From NCBI GenBank assembly GCA_004554705.1, contig SFKS01000011.1, forward strand, positions 1 through 28,229: DNA of 28,229 nucleotides, given 5' to 3'. The notes under the pieces were generated by a model. That model was not told the DNA's origin. It saw nothing but the letters and a program-made list of their open reading frames with translations, and made no database searches. The stretch's first letter is position 1, and each line of letters begins with the position of its first letter. The translations under genes and the position numbers were made by a program. Below, piece after piece: positions 1-8,327 of this stretch. The stretch is from Clostridiales bacterium (GTDB taxonomy: Bacteria; Bacillota; Clostridia; TANB77; CAG-508).

Positions 1-41
1 TCTATTCCTCCTTTTCGAATCCTCTTAACTCAAAATAAATA

Positions 42-74
42 CAACCACTTCATAGCTTTACTATGAACTGGTTG
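42..74 (-). terminator. Terminator-like hairpin after tRNA-Tyr
   Basis: Two 14-base arms (42-55 and 61-74) pair with one mismatch around a 5-base loop. Read on the minus strand it lies directly downstream of tRNA-Tyr and is followed by a T-rich stretch (tatttatttt). It fits an intrinsic terminator closing the tRNA cluster. Confidence 0.75.
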
Positions 75-78
75 CATT

Positions 79-164
79 TGGTGGGCAGGGATGGATTCGA
101 ACCATCGTACTCGTATGAGAACAGATTTACAGTCTGCCGCCTTTAGCCACTCGGCCACCTACCC
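79..164 (-). tRNA. tRNA-Tyr (anticodon GTA)
   Basis: Read on the minus strand the acceptor arm GGGTAGG pairs with CCTGCCC (one G-U pair), followed by discriminator A and an encoded CCA. The anticodon loop reads ct-GTA-aa. A long variable arm lies between the anticodon and T arms, as expected for bacterial class II tRNA-Tyr. The T loop has the usual GGTTCGAATCC. It is the last of three tRNA genes transcribed leftward. Confidence 0.95.
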
Positions 165-180
165 ATATTAAATTAAAAGT

Positions 181-207
181 TAAGAGCGATAGTTAAGATC
201 GCTCTTA
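181..207 (-). terminator. Perfect 10-bp hairpin between tRNA-Met and tRNA-Tyr
   Basis: TAAGAGCGAT (181-190) pairs perfectly with ATCGCTCTTA (198-207) around a 7-base loop. On the minus strand it follows tRNA-Met and is followed by acttttaattt, a weak T tract. It may be a partial terminator or a processing signal in a polycistronic tRNA transcript. No separate promoter for tRNA-Tyr is obvious, so complete termination here would be odd. Confidence 0.55.
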
Positions 208-209
208 TA

Positions 210-286
210 TGGTGCTCCCTCAAGGATTCGAACCTTGGACCCACCGGTTATGAGCCGGTTGCTCTGACCAACTGAGCTAAGGGAGC
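210..286 (-). tRNA. tRNA-Met (anticodon CAT)
   Basis: A 77-base cloverleaf read on the minus strand: acceptor GCTCCCT pairs with AGGGAGC, followed by A and an encoded CCA. The D arm is AGCTCAGTTGGT-type and the anticodon loop is ct-CAT-aa. Position 1 pairs with position 72, unlike initiator tRNA, so this is elongator Met, or tRNA-Ile2 whose CAT is modified to lysidine. Sequence alone does not fully separate these two; Met is the simpler call. Confidence 0.88.
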
Positions 287-306
287 ATTTCTTAAACGCG
301 AAATTA

Positions 307-335
307 ATTATAGGATATTTTTTGATACTTGTCAA
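307..335 (-). promoter_or_regulatory. Consensus sigma-A promoter for tRNA-Met/Tyr
   Basis: On the minus strand a perfect TTGACA (-35, forward 330-335) and perfect TATAAT (-10, forward 307-312) are separated by exactly 17 bases. It points at tRNA-Met, whose 5' end is about 20 bases downstream of the -10 element. Confidence 0.9.
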
Positions 336-372
336 TACTTTTCTTCAAAAAAATAAAAAAAATTAAAGTATA

Positions 373-447
373 TGGCAGGGGTAGAAGGATTCGAACCCTC
401 ACAAGCGGTTTTGGAGACCGATGTGCTACCATTGACACTATACCCCT
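373..447 (-). tRNA. tRNA-Trp (anticodon CCA)
   Basis: A 75-base cloverleaf on the minus strand: acceptor AGGGGTA pairs with TACCCCT, then G and an encoded CCA. The anticodon loop reads ct-CCA-aa and the T loop GGTTCGAATCC. It is the first of three leftward tRNA genes and has its own promoter immediately upstream. Confidence 0.95.
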
Positions 448-464
448 ATAAAGAATACCTCTCT

Positions 465-493
465 ATATTACCATAATTTTATAATATATGCAA
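465..493 (-). promoter_or_regulatory. Promoter for tRNA-Trp
   Basis: On the minus strand TTGCAT (forward 488-493) and TAATAT (forward 465-470) are 17 bases apart, with an extended TGG immediately before the -10. The tRNA-Trp 5' end lies about 18 bases downstream. Confidence 0.75.
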
Positions 494-556
494 GAGATAT
501 TCTTAAAATTTTAATATATTTTGCTAACTTTTTATTGCAAAACCAATAAGAGTGTA

Positions 557-585
557 TTGACTAAAATTCTAAATGAAAGTATAAT
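557..585 (+). promoter_or_regulatory. Promoter for the ABC exporter operon
   Basis: TTGACT (557-562) and TATAAT (580-585) are 17 bases apart. This gives a leader of roughly 75 bases before the first ABC gene. No palindromic operator stands out next to it. Confidence 0.88.
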
Positions 586-669
586 ACAAAGATAGGGATT
601 TAAGAGAAATTTAAGGAAAAAACTTTAAAATATTACACAAAAAATATCAAGAAAGGATTGATAATTGTT

Positions 670-2427
670 ATGATAGAAATGCTTAAAACATTAGGAAAAT
701 CAGTCAGAGAATATAAAAAAAGTGCTATTATCACACCATTTTTAGTAACATTAGAGGTAATAATGGAGGTAATTATACCATTACTTATGGCAAATCTAAT
801 TGACAAAGGAATATATGCTGGAGAAATGGATCAAATATTAAAAATAGGAGTGGCTTTAATATTATCATCAGTGTTATCTTTAGCTTTTGGTATCTTATCT
901 GGAATTACAGCTTCAAAAGCTTCAGCTGGATTTGCTAAAAACTTGAGAAAGGATTTGTACTATAAAATTCAGAACTTTTCCTTTACAAACATAGATAAGT
1001 TTAGTACATCAAGTATAGTGACAAGACTTACAACTGATGTATCAAATGTTCAAATGGCATTTCAAATGCTTACAAGAATTGTTGTAAGAACTCCATTAAT
1101 GCTAATGTTTTCACTTGTCATGTCATTCACAATAAATGCAAAACTATCGTTAATATTCTTAGGACTAATACCAGTAGTTGGAATAACTTTGTACATTATC
1201 ATAAGTAAGGCACATCCAATATTTGAAAGAGTGTTTAAAAAATATGATATATTAAACAATGTAGTAGAAGAAAACACCAGTGGTATAAGAGTTGTAAAAT
1301 CATATTTGCTTGAAGAAAGTGAGAAGAAAAAATTTGGAAATATATCAAATGAAATATATATAGACTTTAGTAAAGCACAAAAATTAATGTCTTTAACAAA
1401 TCCAGTTATGCAGTTTGCAATGTATTCTGCGATTATCCTAATATCATGGCTTGGAGCAAAAATTATAGTGACTACAAATATGGTAGAACTAGAAGTTGGT
1501 CAGCTTACAAGTTTAATTACATATGGAATACGTCTTTTAACAAGTCTAATGATGCTTACAATGTTACTTGTAATGAGTACAATGGCAAGAAATTCAGCCG
1601 AAAGAATATATGAAATATTAATTGAGGAACCAGATTTGAAAAATCCTAAAAAACCAGTAAAAGAAATAAACGATGGAACAATTGAATTTAATAATGTCTC
1701 ATTTAGTTATATTGGCAACAAGAAAAAAGAATGTTTAAAAAATATAAACATAAAAATAAAATCAGGTGAAACGGTAGGAATAATTGGTGGAATAGGCTCA
1801 GGAAAATCAACTTTGGTTAACTTAATTCCAAGGTTATATGATGCAACAGAAGGAACAGTAAAAGTTGGAGGAAAAGACGTAAAAAAATACGATATAGAGG
1901 CTTTAAGAAATAAGGTTTCTGTTGTATTGCAAAAAAATGTATTATTTTCAGGAACTATAAAGGATAACTTAAGATGGGGAGATAAAAATGCAACAGATGA
2001 AGAGATGATTCAAGTTTGCAAATTAGCACAGGCAGATGAATTTATTCAAGAATTTCCAGATAAATACGATACATATATTGAACAAGGAGGAACAAATGTA
2101 TCAGGGGGTCAAAGACAGCGTTTATGTATAGCAAGAGCACTTCTTAAAAAACCAAAAATACTAATATTAGATGACTCAACAAGTGCCGTAGACACAAAAA
2201 CAGATAGTTTAATTAGAAAAGCCTTCAAAGAGAGCATACCAAATACAACAAAGATAATAATCGCTCAAAGAATATCATCAGTTCAAGATGCAGACAAAAT
2301 AATAGTACTTGATAATGGAACTGTAAATGGAATAGGAACTCATGAGGAATTATTAAAAACGAATGAAATATATAGGGAGGTTTACGAATCACAAGTAAAA
2401 GGAGGCGATAATGATGAGAACGCCTAA
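670..2427 (+). CDS. ABC exporter half-transporter, degenerate-site subunit
   Basis: This is a fused membrane/ATPase half-transporter of the multidrug/lipid exporter family (BmrC/TM287-like). The first ~310 residues hold about six hydrophobic helices, followed by a nucleotide-binding domain. Walker A (GGIGSGKS) lies at residues 373-380 and the signature VSGGQ is intact. The Walker B catalytic Glu is replaced by Asp (D502, in LILDDSTS), and the switch His is replaced by Gln (Q533, in IIAQR). These changes mark the non-catalytic site of heterodimeric exporters. ATG at 670 was chosen because AAAGGA lies 12 bases upstream; a TTG at 658 abuts that site directly and is unlikely. The gene overlaps the next one by 17 bases, so the two are probably translationally coupled and form one heterodimer in the cytoplasmic membrane. 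The substrate cannot be read from sequence. Confidence 0.93.
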   Translation: MIEMLKTLGKSVREYKKSAIITPFLVTLEVIMEVIIPLLMANLIDKGIYAGEMDQILKIGVALILSSVLSLAFGILSGITASKASAGFAKNLRKDLYYKIQNFSFTNIDKFSTSSIVTRLTTDVSNVQMAFQMLTRIVVRTPLMLMFSLVMSFTINAKLSLIFLGLIPVVGITLYIIISKAHPIFERVFKKYDILNNVVEENTSGIRVVKSYLLEESEKKKFGNISNEIYIDFSKAQKLMSLTNPVMQFAMYSAIILISWLGAKIIVTTNMVELEVGQLTSLITYGIRLLTSLMMLTMLLVMSTMARNSAERIYEILIEEPDLKNPKKPVKEINDGTIEFNNVSFSYIGNKKKECLKNINIKIKSGETVGIIGGIGSGKSTLVNLIPRLYDATEGTVKVGGKDVKKYDIEALRNKVSVVLQKNVLFSGTIKDNLRWGDKNATDEEMIQVCKLAQADEFIQEFPDKYDTYIEQGGTNVSGGQRQRLCIARALLKKPKILILDDSTSAVDTKTDSLIRKAFKESIPNTTKIIIAQRISSVQDADKIIVLDNGTVNGIGTHEELLKTNEIYREVYESQVKGGDNDENA

Positions 2428-4318
2428 TAAAAAACCAGGGGCAGGAATGACACCAAACATGGTAAAAAACAAAAAGAAAACAGCTAAAAGACTCCTTAAA
2501 TACATAACTAGGAGCTACAAAAAGCATTTAATAGTAGTATTTATTTGCATAATTCTTAGTTCAGTTGCAGGTGTTGCTGGTTCAATGTTTTTAGGAACAT
2601 TAATTGATGATTATATTTCACCATTATTGCTAGAGTCAAACCCAGTATTCACAGGTCTTTTAAAAGCAATAATAACAATGGGGATAATATACTTAATAGG
2701 TGTTTTATCAACCTTTATATATACAAGAATAATGGCAAGAATATCTCAAGGAGTATTGAAAGAAATAAGAGATGAAATGTTTAATAAAATGCAAACATTT
2801 TCAATAAAATATTTTGATACACATACACATGGAGAAATAATGAGCTATTATACAAATGATGTAGATACCTTGTCACAAATGATTTCACAAAGCCTGCCAC
2901 AATTCATAGCTTCAATGACATCAGTAATAGCAGTATTTATAGCAATGATAATGACAAGTATACCACTTACAATATTTATAATAGTATTTATCTTCTTAAT
3001 GCTTAATATAACAGGAAGAGTGGCAGGAAAAAGTGGAAAATATTTTGTAAAACAACAAGAAACACTTGGAAAAGTTAATGGCTACATTGAAGAAATGATA
3101 AATGGACAAAAGATTATAAAAGTATTCACATATGAAGAAGAAGCAAAAGAAAAATTTGACAAAATAAATGAAGAATTATGTGAAAACATGACAACAGCAA
3201 ATAAATTTGCCAACATATTAATGCCAATGTTAAACAACCTAGGAAACTTAGAATATGTTTTAGTTGCAATAATTGGTGGAGCAATAGCAATAAAAGGAAA
3301 TGGAGCACTTACAATAGGCGCAATAGCAACCTTTTTACAATTAACACAAAGTTTTAATCAGCCAATAATGCAAATGTCTAACCAATTGAATTCTGTAGTT
3401 ATGGCACTAGCTGGTGCAGGAAGAATATTTGAATTAATAGATACAGAGCCAGAACAAGATGAGGGTTATGTAACACTTGTAAATGCAAAAAAGGTAGATG
3501 GAGAAATAATAGAAACTAAAGAACGTACAGGAATGTGGGCATGGAAACATCCTCATCATGATGGAACTACCACATATGAGGAACTAAAAGGATATATAGA
3601 ATTAGAACACGTAAGCTTTGGATATGAACCAGGGAAATTAGTTTTACATGATGTGTCTTTGTATGCAAAGCCAGGTCAAAAAATAGCCTTTGTAGGAGCA
3701 ACAGGAGCAGGAAAAACAACAATTACAAACTTAATAAATAGATTTTATGATATTGATGATGGAAAGATAAGATATGATGGAATAAATATAAAGAAAATCA
3801 AAAAGCAAGACCTAAGAAGATCTTTAGGAATGGTATTACAAGATACAAATTTATTTACTGGAACAATAAAAGAAAACATCAAATATGGTAAAGAAGATGC
3901 TACAGATGATGAGGTAATAGAAGCAGCAAAACTTGCAAATGCACATGACTTCATAATGAGATTGCCACAAGGATATGACACAAAGCTAACATCAAATGGA
4001 GCAAATCTATCACAAGGACAACGCCAACTTCTATCAATAGCAAGAGCGGCAATAAATGACCCACCAGTAATGATACTAGATGAAGCAACAAGCTCAATAG
4101 ATACAAGAACAGAAAAAATAGTGCAAGAGGGAATGGATAAACTAATGGAGGGCAGAACAGTTTTTGTAATAGCTCATAGACTATCAACAGTCAGAAATGC
4201 AAAAGCCATAATAGTACTAGAACATGGACGCATAATAGAAAGAGGAGACCATAACGAACTAATAACTCAAAAAGGAAAATATTATCAGTTATACACAGGT
4301 GCATTTGAATTAGAATAA
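2411..4318 (+). CDS. ABC exporter half-transporter, catalytic-site subunit
   Basis: This is the partner half-transporter (BmrD/TM288-like), about 635 residues. A basic N-terminal tail precedes about six membrane helices, then the ATPase domain. Walker A is GATGAGKTT, and Walker B has the normal Glu (E558 in MILDEATSS). The switch His is present (H589 in VIAHR), and the signature is LSQGQ instead of LSGGQ. Combined with the first subunit, one composite ATP site keeps catalytic residues and the other is degenerate. An unusually long linker of about 45 residues, containing MWAWKHPHHDG, separates the membrane and ATPase domains. SD AAGGAGG precedes two consecutive ATG codons (2411 and 2414); either could be used. 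A strong terminator follows. Confidence 0.93.
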   Translation: MMRTPNKKPGAGMTPNMVKNKKKTAKRLLKYITRSYKKHLIVVFICIILSSVAGVAGSMFLGTLIDDYISPLLLESNPVFTGLLKAIITMGIIYLIGVLSTFIYTRIMARISQGVLKEIRDEMFNKMQTFSIKYFDTHTHGEIMSYYTNDVDTLSQMISQSLPQFIASMTSVIAVFIAMIMTSIPLTIFIIVFIFLMLNITGRVAGKSGKYFVKQQETLGKVNGYIEEMINGQKIIKVFTYEEEAKEKFDKINEELCENMTTANKFANILMPMLNNLGNLEYVLVAIIGGAIAIKGNGALTIGAIATFLQLTQSFNQPIMQMSNQLNSVVMALAGAGRIFELIDTEPEQDEGYVTLVNAKKVDGEIIETKERTGMWAWKHPHHDGTTTYEELKGYIELEHVSFGYEPGKLVLHDVSLYAKPGQKIAFVGATGAGKTTITNLINRFYDIDDGKIRYDGINIKKIKKQDLRRSLGMVLQDTNLFTGTIKENIKYGKEDATDDEVIEAAKLANAHDFIMRLPQGYDTKLTSNGANLSQGQRQLLSIARAAINDPPVMILDEATSSIDTRTEKIVQEGMDKLMEGRTVFVIAHRLSTVRNAKAIIVLEHGRIIERGDHNELITQKGKYYQLYTGAFELE

Positions 4319-4367
4319 AAACTTGTTATCAATAGGAACGAAGAATTTTTAAAAAACAAAAAAATAT

Positions 4368-4395
4368 GCCCAAAGTGTTGACTTTGGGCTTTCAT
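4368..4395 (+). terminator. Intrinsic terminator after the ABC operon
   Basis: GCCCAAAGT (4368-4376) pairs perfectly with ACTTTGGGC (4381-4389) around a GTTG loop, then a T-rich tail. An A-rich run precedes it, so it may also act in the other direction. Confidence 0.88.
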
Positions 4396-4406
4396 TTTGA
4401 TATAAT
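4378..4406 (+). promoter_or_regulatory. rpsB promoter embedded in the terminator
   Basis: TTGACT (4378-4383) and TATAAT (4401-4406) are exactly 17 bases apart. The -35 box sits inside the loop and right arm of the preceding terminator hairpin. The transcript would carry a leader of about 115 bases before rpsB. Confidence 0.85.
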
Positions 4407-4528
4407 ATACAAGTTGAAAAATACGCACACATAGTCTAGTTTAAAGTTGTGCTTAGAATCCAAAGGATTATAGGTGTCTTTAAATGTTTAAAAACTTTGT
4501 GGAGGTAAATAACAAGGAGGAATGAAAA

Positions 4529-5305
4529 ATGGCAGTAGTTGCAATGAAACAATTACTTGAAGCAGGTGTACACTTTGGACACCAAACAAAAAGATGGGAT
4601 CCTAAGATGGCTGAATACATTTATCAAGCTAGAAATGGTATCCATATTATTGATTTACAAAAGACATCTAAAAAAATTGACGAAGCATATGCTTTTGTAA
4701 AGGAAATTGCAGAGGAAGGGCAAGATATTTTATTCATAGGGACAAAGAAACAAGCACAAGAATGTGTTAAAGAAGCCGCTGAAAAAAGTGGAATGTTTTA
4801 TGTAGATCAAAGATGGCTAGGCGGAATGCTTACAAACTTTAAAACAATTAGAACAAGAGTTGAAAGACTTAAAAAACTAGAAGCAATGGAACAAGACGGT
4901 ACATTTGATGTTTTACCTAAAAAAGAAGTTGCTGCTTTAAGAAATGAGATGGAAAAACTAGAAAAAAACTTAGGTGGAATTAAAGAAATGACAAAATTAC
5001 CAGGAGCGATTTTTGTAGTAGATCCAAAAAATGAAAGAATAGCAGTATTAGAAGCTAAAAAATTAGGAATTCCAGTAGTGGGATTAGTAGATACAAACTG
5101 TAGCCCAGTTGACGTAGATTACCCAATTCCAGGAAATGATGATGCAATTCGTGCTGTAAAATTAATTACAGACGTAATGGCAAATGCAGTTATTGAAGGA
5201 AAACAAGGAGAAATATTAGAACCAACAGCTGAAGTAGAAGAACAAGAAACTATTACAGAAGAGCCACAAAGCATGGAAGAAGTAGTTGCTGAAGCTAATG
5301 AATAA
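4529..5305 (+). CDS. rpsB: 30S ribosomal protein S2
   Basis: S2 binds 16S rRNA at the head-body junction of the small subunit. The N-terminus (MKQLLEAGVHFGHQTKRWDP) and the internal motifs FIGTKKQA, RWLGGMLTNF and VDTNCSPVDVDYPIPGNDD are diagnostic. At 258 residues it has the usual length, with an acidic Glu-rich C-terminal tail that is common in Firmicutes. SD AAGGAGG precedes the ATG. It is followed by tsf, the standard rpsB-tsf order. The ~115-base leader could hold autoregulatory structure, but I do not recognise a known motif in it. Confidence 0.98.
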   Translation: MAVVAMKQLLEAGVHFGHQTKRWDPKMAEYIYQARNGIHIIDLQKTSKKIDEAYAFVKEIAEEGQDILFIGTKKQAQECVKEAAEKSGMFYVDQRWLGGMLTNFKTIRTRVERLKKLEAMEQDGTFDVLPKKEVAALRNEMEKLEKNLGGIKEMTKLPGAIFVVDPKNERIAVLEAKKLGIPVVGLVDTNCSPVDVDYPIPGNDDAIRAVKLITDVMANAVIEGKQGEILEPTAEVEEQETITEEPQSMEEVVAEANE

Positions 5306-5340
5306 TAAATGAATTCTTGAAGATATTTAGGAACAATTGT

Positions 5341-5363
5341 AGGGGGTGAGCAATGCTTGCCCG
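5341..5363. repeat. Palindromic REP/MITE-like sequence between rpsB and tsf
   Basis: GGGTGAGC (5344-5351) pairs with GCTTGCCC (5355-5362) with two G-U pairs around an AAT loop. It sits in a locally GC-rich patch of an otherwise AT-rich spacer. The form (gtaggggg-palindrome-cccgt) resembles short dispersed palindromic repeats I recall from Firmicutes genomes. No second copy is visible in this window, so repeat status is inference. Confidence 0.4.
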
Positions 5364-5406
5364 TGATTCGTATGAATTTTTAAAATAAATAAAAGGAGGA
5401 AACAAA

Positions 5407-6285
5407 ATGATTACTGCGAGCTTAGTTAAAGAATTAAGAGAAAAAACAGGTGCAGGAATGATGGACTGCAAAAAAGTTTTAACAGAAACAGATGGAGATA
5501 TGGAAAAAGCAGCTGAGTTATTAAGAGAAAGAGGAATAACAAAAGCAGCTAAAAAATCAGACAGGATTGCTGCAGAAGGTTTAGTATATTGTTACTTATC
5601 AGAAGATAAGAAACTAGGTGTTGTACTAGAAGTTAATGCAGAAACAGATTTCGTTGCTAAAAATGAAGAATTTAGAAAATTTGTTACAGATACAGCAAAA
5701 CACATAGCTATAAAAAATCCATCAACAGTGGAAGAATTGTTAGAACAAAATGCTTCTTTTGATGAAAGCAAAACAATAAAAGATATATTAACTGATAAAA
5801 TTGCAACAATTGGTGAGAACATGTCAATAAGAAGATTTGCAAGATTTGAAACAGATGGATTAATTGAAACATATACACATGGTGATGGAAAAATAGGCGT
5901 TATGGTTGAATTTGCAAAAGGAACATCAGAAGTAGCAAGAGATGTATGTATGCAAATAGCAGCAGCAAGACCAGAATATTTAAACGAAAAAGAAGTTCCA
6001 TCTGATATAGTAGAACATGAAATGGAAATTTTAAAAGCTCAAGCTATGAATGAAGGGAAACCTGCAGAGATAGCTGAAAAAATGGTAAAAGGTAGAATTG
6101 GAAAATTTTATTCAGAAATTTGTTTGATAGACCAAGCTTTTGTTAAAAATCCAGACATAACAATTAATGAACTATTAAAACAAAATGCTGCCGAAATAAA
6201 AAGATTTGTAAGATTTGAAAAGGGAGAAGGATTGCAGAAAAGAGAAGAAAACTTTGCAGAAGAAGTTGCAAAACAAATTAAATAA
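5407..6285 (+). CDS. tsf: Elongation factor Ts
   Basis: EF-Ts is the guanine-nucleotide exchange factor that recycles EF-Tu-GDP. The N-terminal UBA-like domain (VKELREKTGAGMMDCKKVL) and the TDFVAKNEEF motif that contacts EF-Tu are both clear. The length, 292 residues, is normal. SD AAAGGAGG lies 8 bases before the ATG. It shares a transcript with rpsB and is closed by a 13-bp hairpin. Confidence 0.98.
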   Translation: MITASLVKELREKTGAGMMDCKKVLTETDGDMEKAAELLRERGITKAAKKSDRIAAEGLVYCYLSEDKKLGVVLEVNAETDFVAKNEEFRKFVTDTAKHIAIKNPSTVEELLEQNASFDESKTIKDILTDKIATIGENMSIRRFARFETDGLIETYTHGDGKIGVMVEFAKGTSEVARDVCMQIAAARPEYLNEKEVPSDIVEHEMEILKAQAMNEGKPAEIAEKMVKGRIGKFYSEICLIDQAFVKNPDITINELLKQNAAEIKRFVRFEKGEGLQKREENFAEEVAKQIK

Positions 6286-6297
6286 ATCAAAAATTAT

Positions 6298-6328
6298 TAT
6301 AAAGGCAGGTATTAGACCTGCCTTTATA
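6298..6328 (+). terminator. 13-bp perfect hairpin after tsf
   Basis: TATAAAGGCAGGT (6298-6310) pairs perfectly with ACCTGCCTTTATA (6316-6328) around ATTAG. A run of T is contained in the 3' arm, but the tail after it is not U-rich. It is probably the terminator of rpsB-tsf. Confidence 0.75.
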
Positions 6329-6364
6329 AATCCCAAAGGAAAACCAAATGCCTCAAAGACTAAT

Positions 6365-6411
6365 AACAAAGCCCTTTTCACAGAAAAAACTTTGTTAAAT
6401 TGGGGGCTTTT
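6365..6411 (+). promoter_or_regulatory. Two mutually exclusive hairpins in the typA leader
   Basis: AACAAAG (6365-6371) can pair with CTTTGTT (6390-6396). Alternatively AAAGCCC (6368-6374) can pair with GGGCTTT (6404-6410), which is followed by T and then the SD AAAGGAAGG. The two 5' arms overlap, so only one helix can form at a time. This is the layout of an attenuator, but the U tract is short and no ligand-binding domain is recognisable. Confidence 0.35.
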
Positions 6412-6429
6412 CAAAGGAAGGAAAAATTT

Positions 6430-8250
6430 ATGAATAACAAAAAAATTAGAAATGTAGCTATAATTGCACACGTAGATCATGGAAAAACCACTTTAGTAGA
6501 TGTTTTGCTAAGACAAAGTGGAACCTTTAGAACAAATGAACAAGTTGCTGAAAGAGTAATGGACTCAAATGACTTAGAAAAAGAAAGAGGAATAACAATT
6601 TTAGCTAAGAACACATCAGTAATGTATAATGACATAAAAATAAACATAGTAGACACACCAGGACATGCTGATTTCGGAGGAGAAGTAGAAAGAGTTCTAA
6701 AAATGGTTGATGGGGTTCTATTATTAGTAGATGCTTTTGAAGGTGCAATGCCACAGACCAGAGAAGTTCTAAAAAAGTCATTGGCATTAAACTTAAAACC
6801 AATAGTAGTTATAAACAAAATAGATAGACCAGGTGCAAATCCAGCTAAAGTAGTAGATGAAGTATTAGAATTATTTATAGAGCTAAATGCAAATGACGAA
6901 CAATTAGAATTTCCAGTCATATATTCTTCAGCAAAAAATGGCATAGCAAAAATGAATTTAAATGAAGAAACTGATAATGTAAAATGCATATTTGAAACAA
7001 TAATAAACACAATCCAACCACCACAATGCGAAATAGAAGGAACAGCACAGATGTTAGTATCTAATATAGATTATGATGACTACCTAGGAAGACTAGCAAT
7101 AGGTAGAATAGAAAGAGGGACAATAAAAACAGGAATGAATGTTGCAGTATGCAAAAACGACAAAACAATACAAGGGAAGATTGCAAAACTATTCACATAT
7201 AAAGGACTAAAAAAGGTAGAAGTTGAAGAAGCAGAAGCTGGAGATATAGTTGAAATATCAGGAATTGCAGACATCAACATAGGAGACACAATATGTGATG
7301 TAAACAATCCAGAAAAAATTCCATTTGTAGATATAGATGAACCAACAGTATCAATGACATTTTCTGTAAATAACGGACCAATGGCAGGACGTGAAGGAGA
7401 ATTTGTAACATCAAGACATATTAGAGATAGACTATTCAAAGAACTTGAAAGAAACGTAAGCTTAAGAGTACGTGAAACAGATACACCAGATAGTTTTGAA
7501 GTATGTGGACGTGGTGAATTACACCTATCAGTTTTAATAGAAACAATGAGAAGAGAAGGGTTTGAACTATTAGTATCTAGACCAAAAGTTATAATGAAAG
7601 AAATTAATGGTGTAAAATGTGAACCAATTGAAAGACTAGTTGTAAATGTACCAGATGAATCAATAGGAACAGTAATAGAAAAACTAGGAAGAAGAAAAGC
7701 AGAGATGGTAAACATGGAGCCAGCAGAACTTGGACACACAAAAATAGAATTTAAAATTCCAGCAAGAGGATTAATAGGGTATAGAACAGAATTCCTAACA
7801 GATACAAAAGGAACAGGAACAATGAATAGCATATTTGATTCATATGAACCATATAAAGGAGAAGTACAATCACGTACAAGAGGAGTACTAGTAGCCTTTG
7901 AAGCAGGAACATCAGTAACATATGGATTATACAATGCACAAGAAAGAGGAGATTTATTCATAGGAGCAGGAGTAGAAGTATATGAAGGAATGATAGTGGG
8001 ATTAAATGCAAGAAATGAAGACATATCAATAAATGTATGTAAAGAAAAACATCTAACAAACACAAGAGCATCAGGTTCAGATGATGCATTGCGTCTAGTC
8101 CCACCAATACAAATGTCACTAGAAAAAGCAATAGAATTCATAGAAGATGATGAATTAGTAGAAATAACACCAAAAAATATACGTTTAAGGAAAAAAATAC
8201 TAGACACAAAAACAAGAGAAAGACTAGCAGCAAGAGCAAAAAAAGCATAA
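6430..8250 (+). CDS. typA: Ribosome-associated GTPase TypA/BipA
   Basis: TypA is a translational GTPase of the EF-G family that helps 50S assembly and stress growth. G-domain motifs are clear: AHVDHGKTT (P loop), RGITI (switch I), DTPGHADF (G3) and NKIDRPGA (G4). They are followed by EF-G-like domains II, III and V and a TypA-specific C-terminus ending in TRERLAARAKKA. ATG at 6430 gives 606 residues, typical for the family, with SD AAAGGAAGG at a good distance. An upstream in-frame TTG (6400) lacks an SD. A 16-bp terminator follows. Confidence 0.96.
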   Translation: MNNKKIRNVAIIAHVDHGKTTLVDVLLRQSGTFRTNEQVAERVMDSNDLEKERGITILAKNTSVMYNDIKINIVDTPGHADFGGEVERVLKMVDGVLLLVDAFEGAMPQTREVLKKSLALNLKPIVVINKIDRPGANPAKVVDEVLELFIELNANDEQLEFPVIYSSAKNGIAKMNLNEETDNVKCIFETIINTIQPPQCEIEGTAQMLVSNIDYDDYLGRLAIGRIERGTIKTGMNVAVCKNDKTIQGKIAKLFTYKGLKKVEVEEAEAGDIVEISGIADINIGDTICDVNNPEKIPFVDIDEPTVSMTFSVNNGPMAGREGEFVTSRHIRDRLFKELERNVSLRVRETDTPDSFEVCGRGELHLSVLIETMRREGFELLVSRPKVIMKEINGVKCEPIERLVVNVPDESIGTVIEKLGRRKAEMVNMEPAELGHTKIEFKIPARGLIGYRTEFLTDTKGTGTMNSIFDSYEPYKGEVQSRTRGVLVAFEAGTSVTYGLYNAQERGDLFIGAGVEVYEGMIVGLNARNEDISINVCKEKHLTNTRASGSDDALRLVPPIQMSLEKAIEFIEDDELVEITPKNIRLRKKILDTKTRERLAARAKKA

Positions 8251-8256
8251 AACAAT

Positions 8257-8292
8257 AAATAAATGCAGAAAAAATATTTTCTGCATTTATTT
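8257..8292 (+). terminator. 16-bp perfect hairpin after typA
   Basis: Positions 8257-8272 pair perfectly with 8277-8292 around a 4-base loop. The stem core is GCAG/CTGC with A-rich and T-rich flanks. It fits an intrinsic terminator usable in both directions. Confidence 0.85.
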
Positions 8293-8327
8293 GTAACATT
8301 ATAGATATAAAATATAAGGAGAAAAAA

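Noticed and set aside
210..286. tRNA-Ile2 or initiator tRNA
   Set aside because: Initiator is excluded by the paired first base; Ile2 cannot be fully excluded but elongator Met is the simpler call.
7080..8255. Long minus-strand open frame opposite typA
   Set aside because: Antisense shadow of a highly conserved gene, with no SD and Ser/Phe/Leu-rich composition typical of reversed AT-rich coding DNA.
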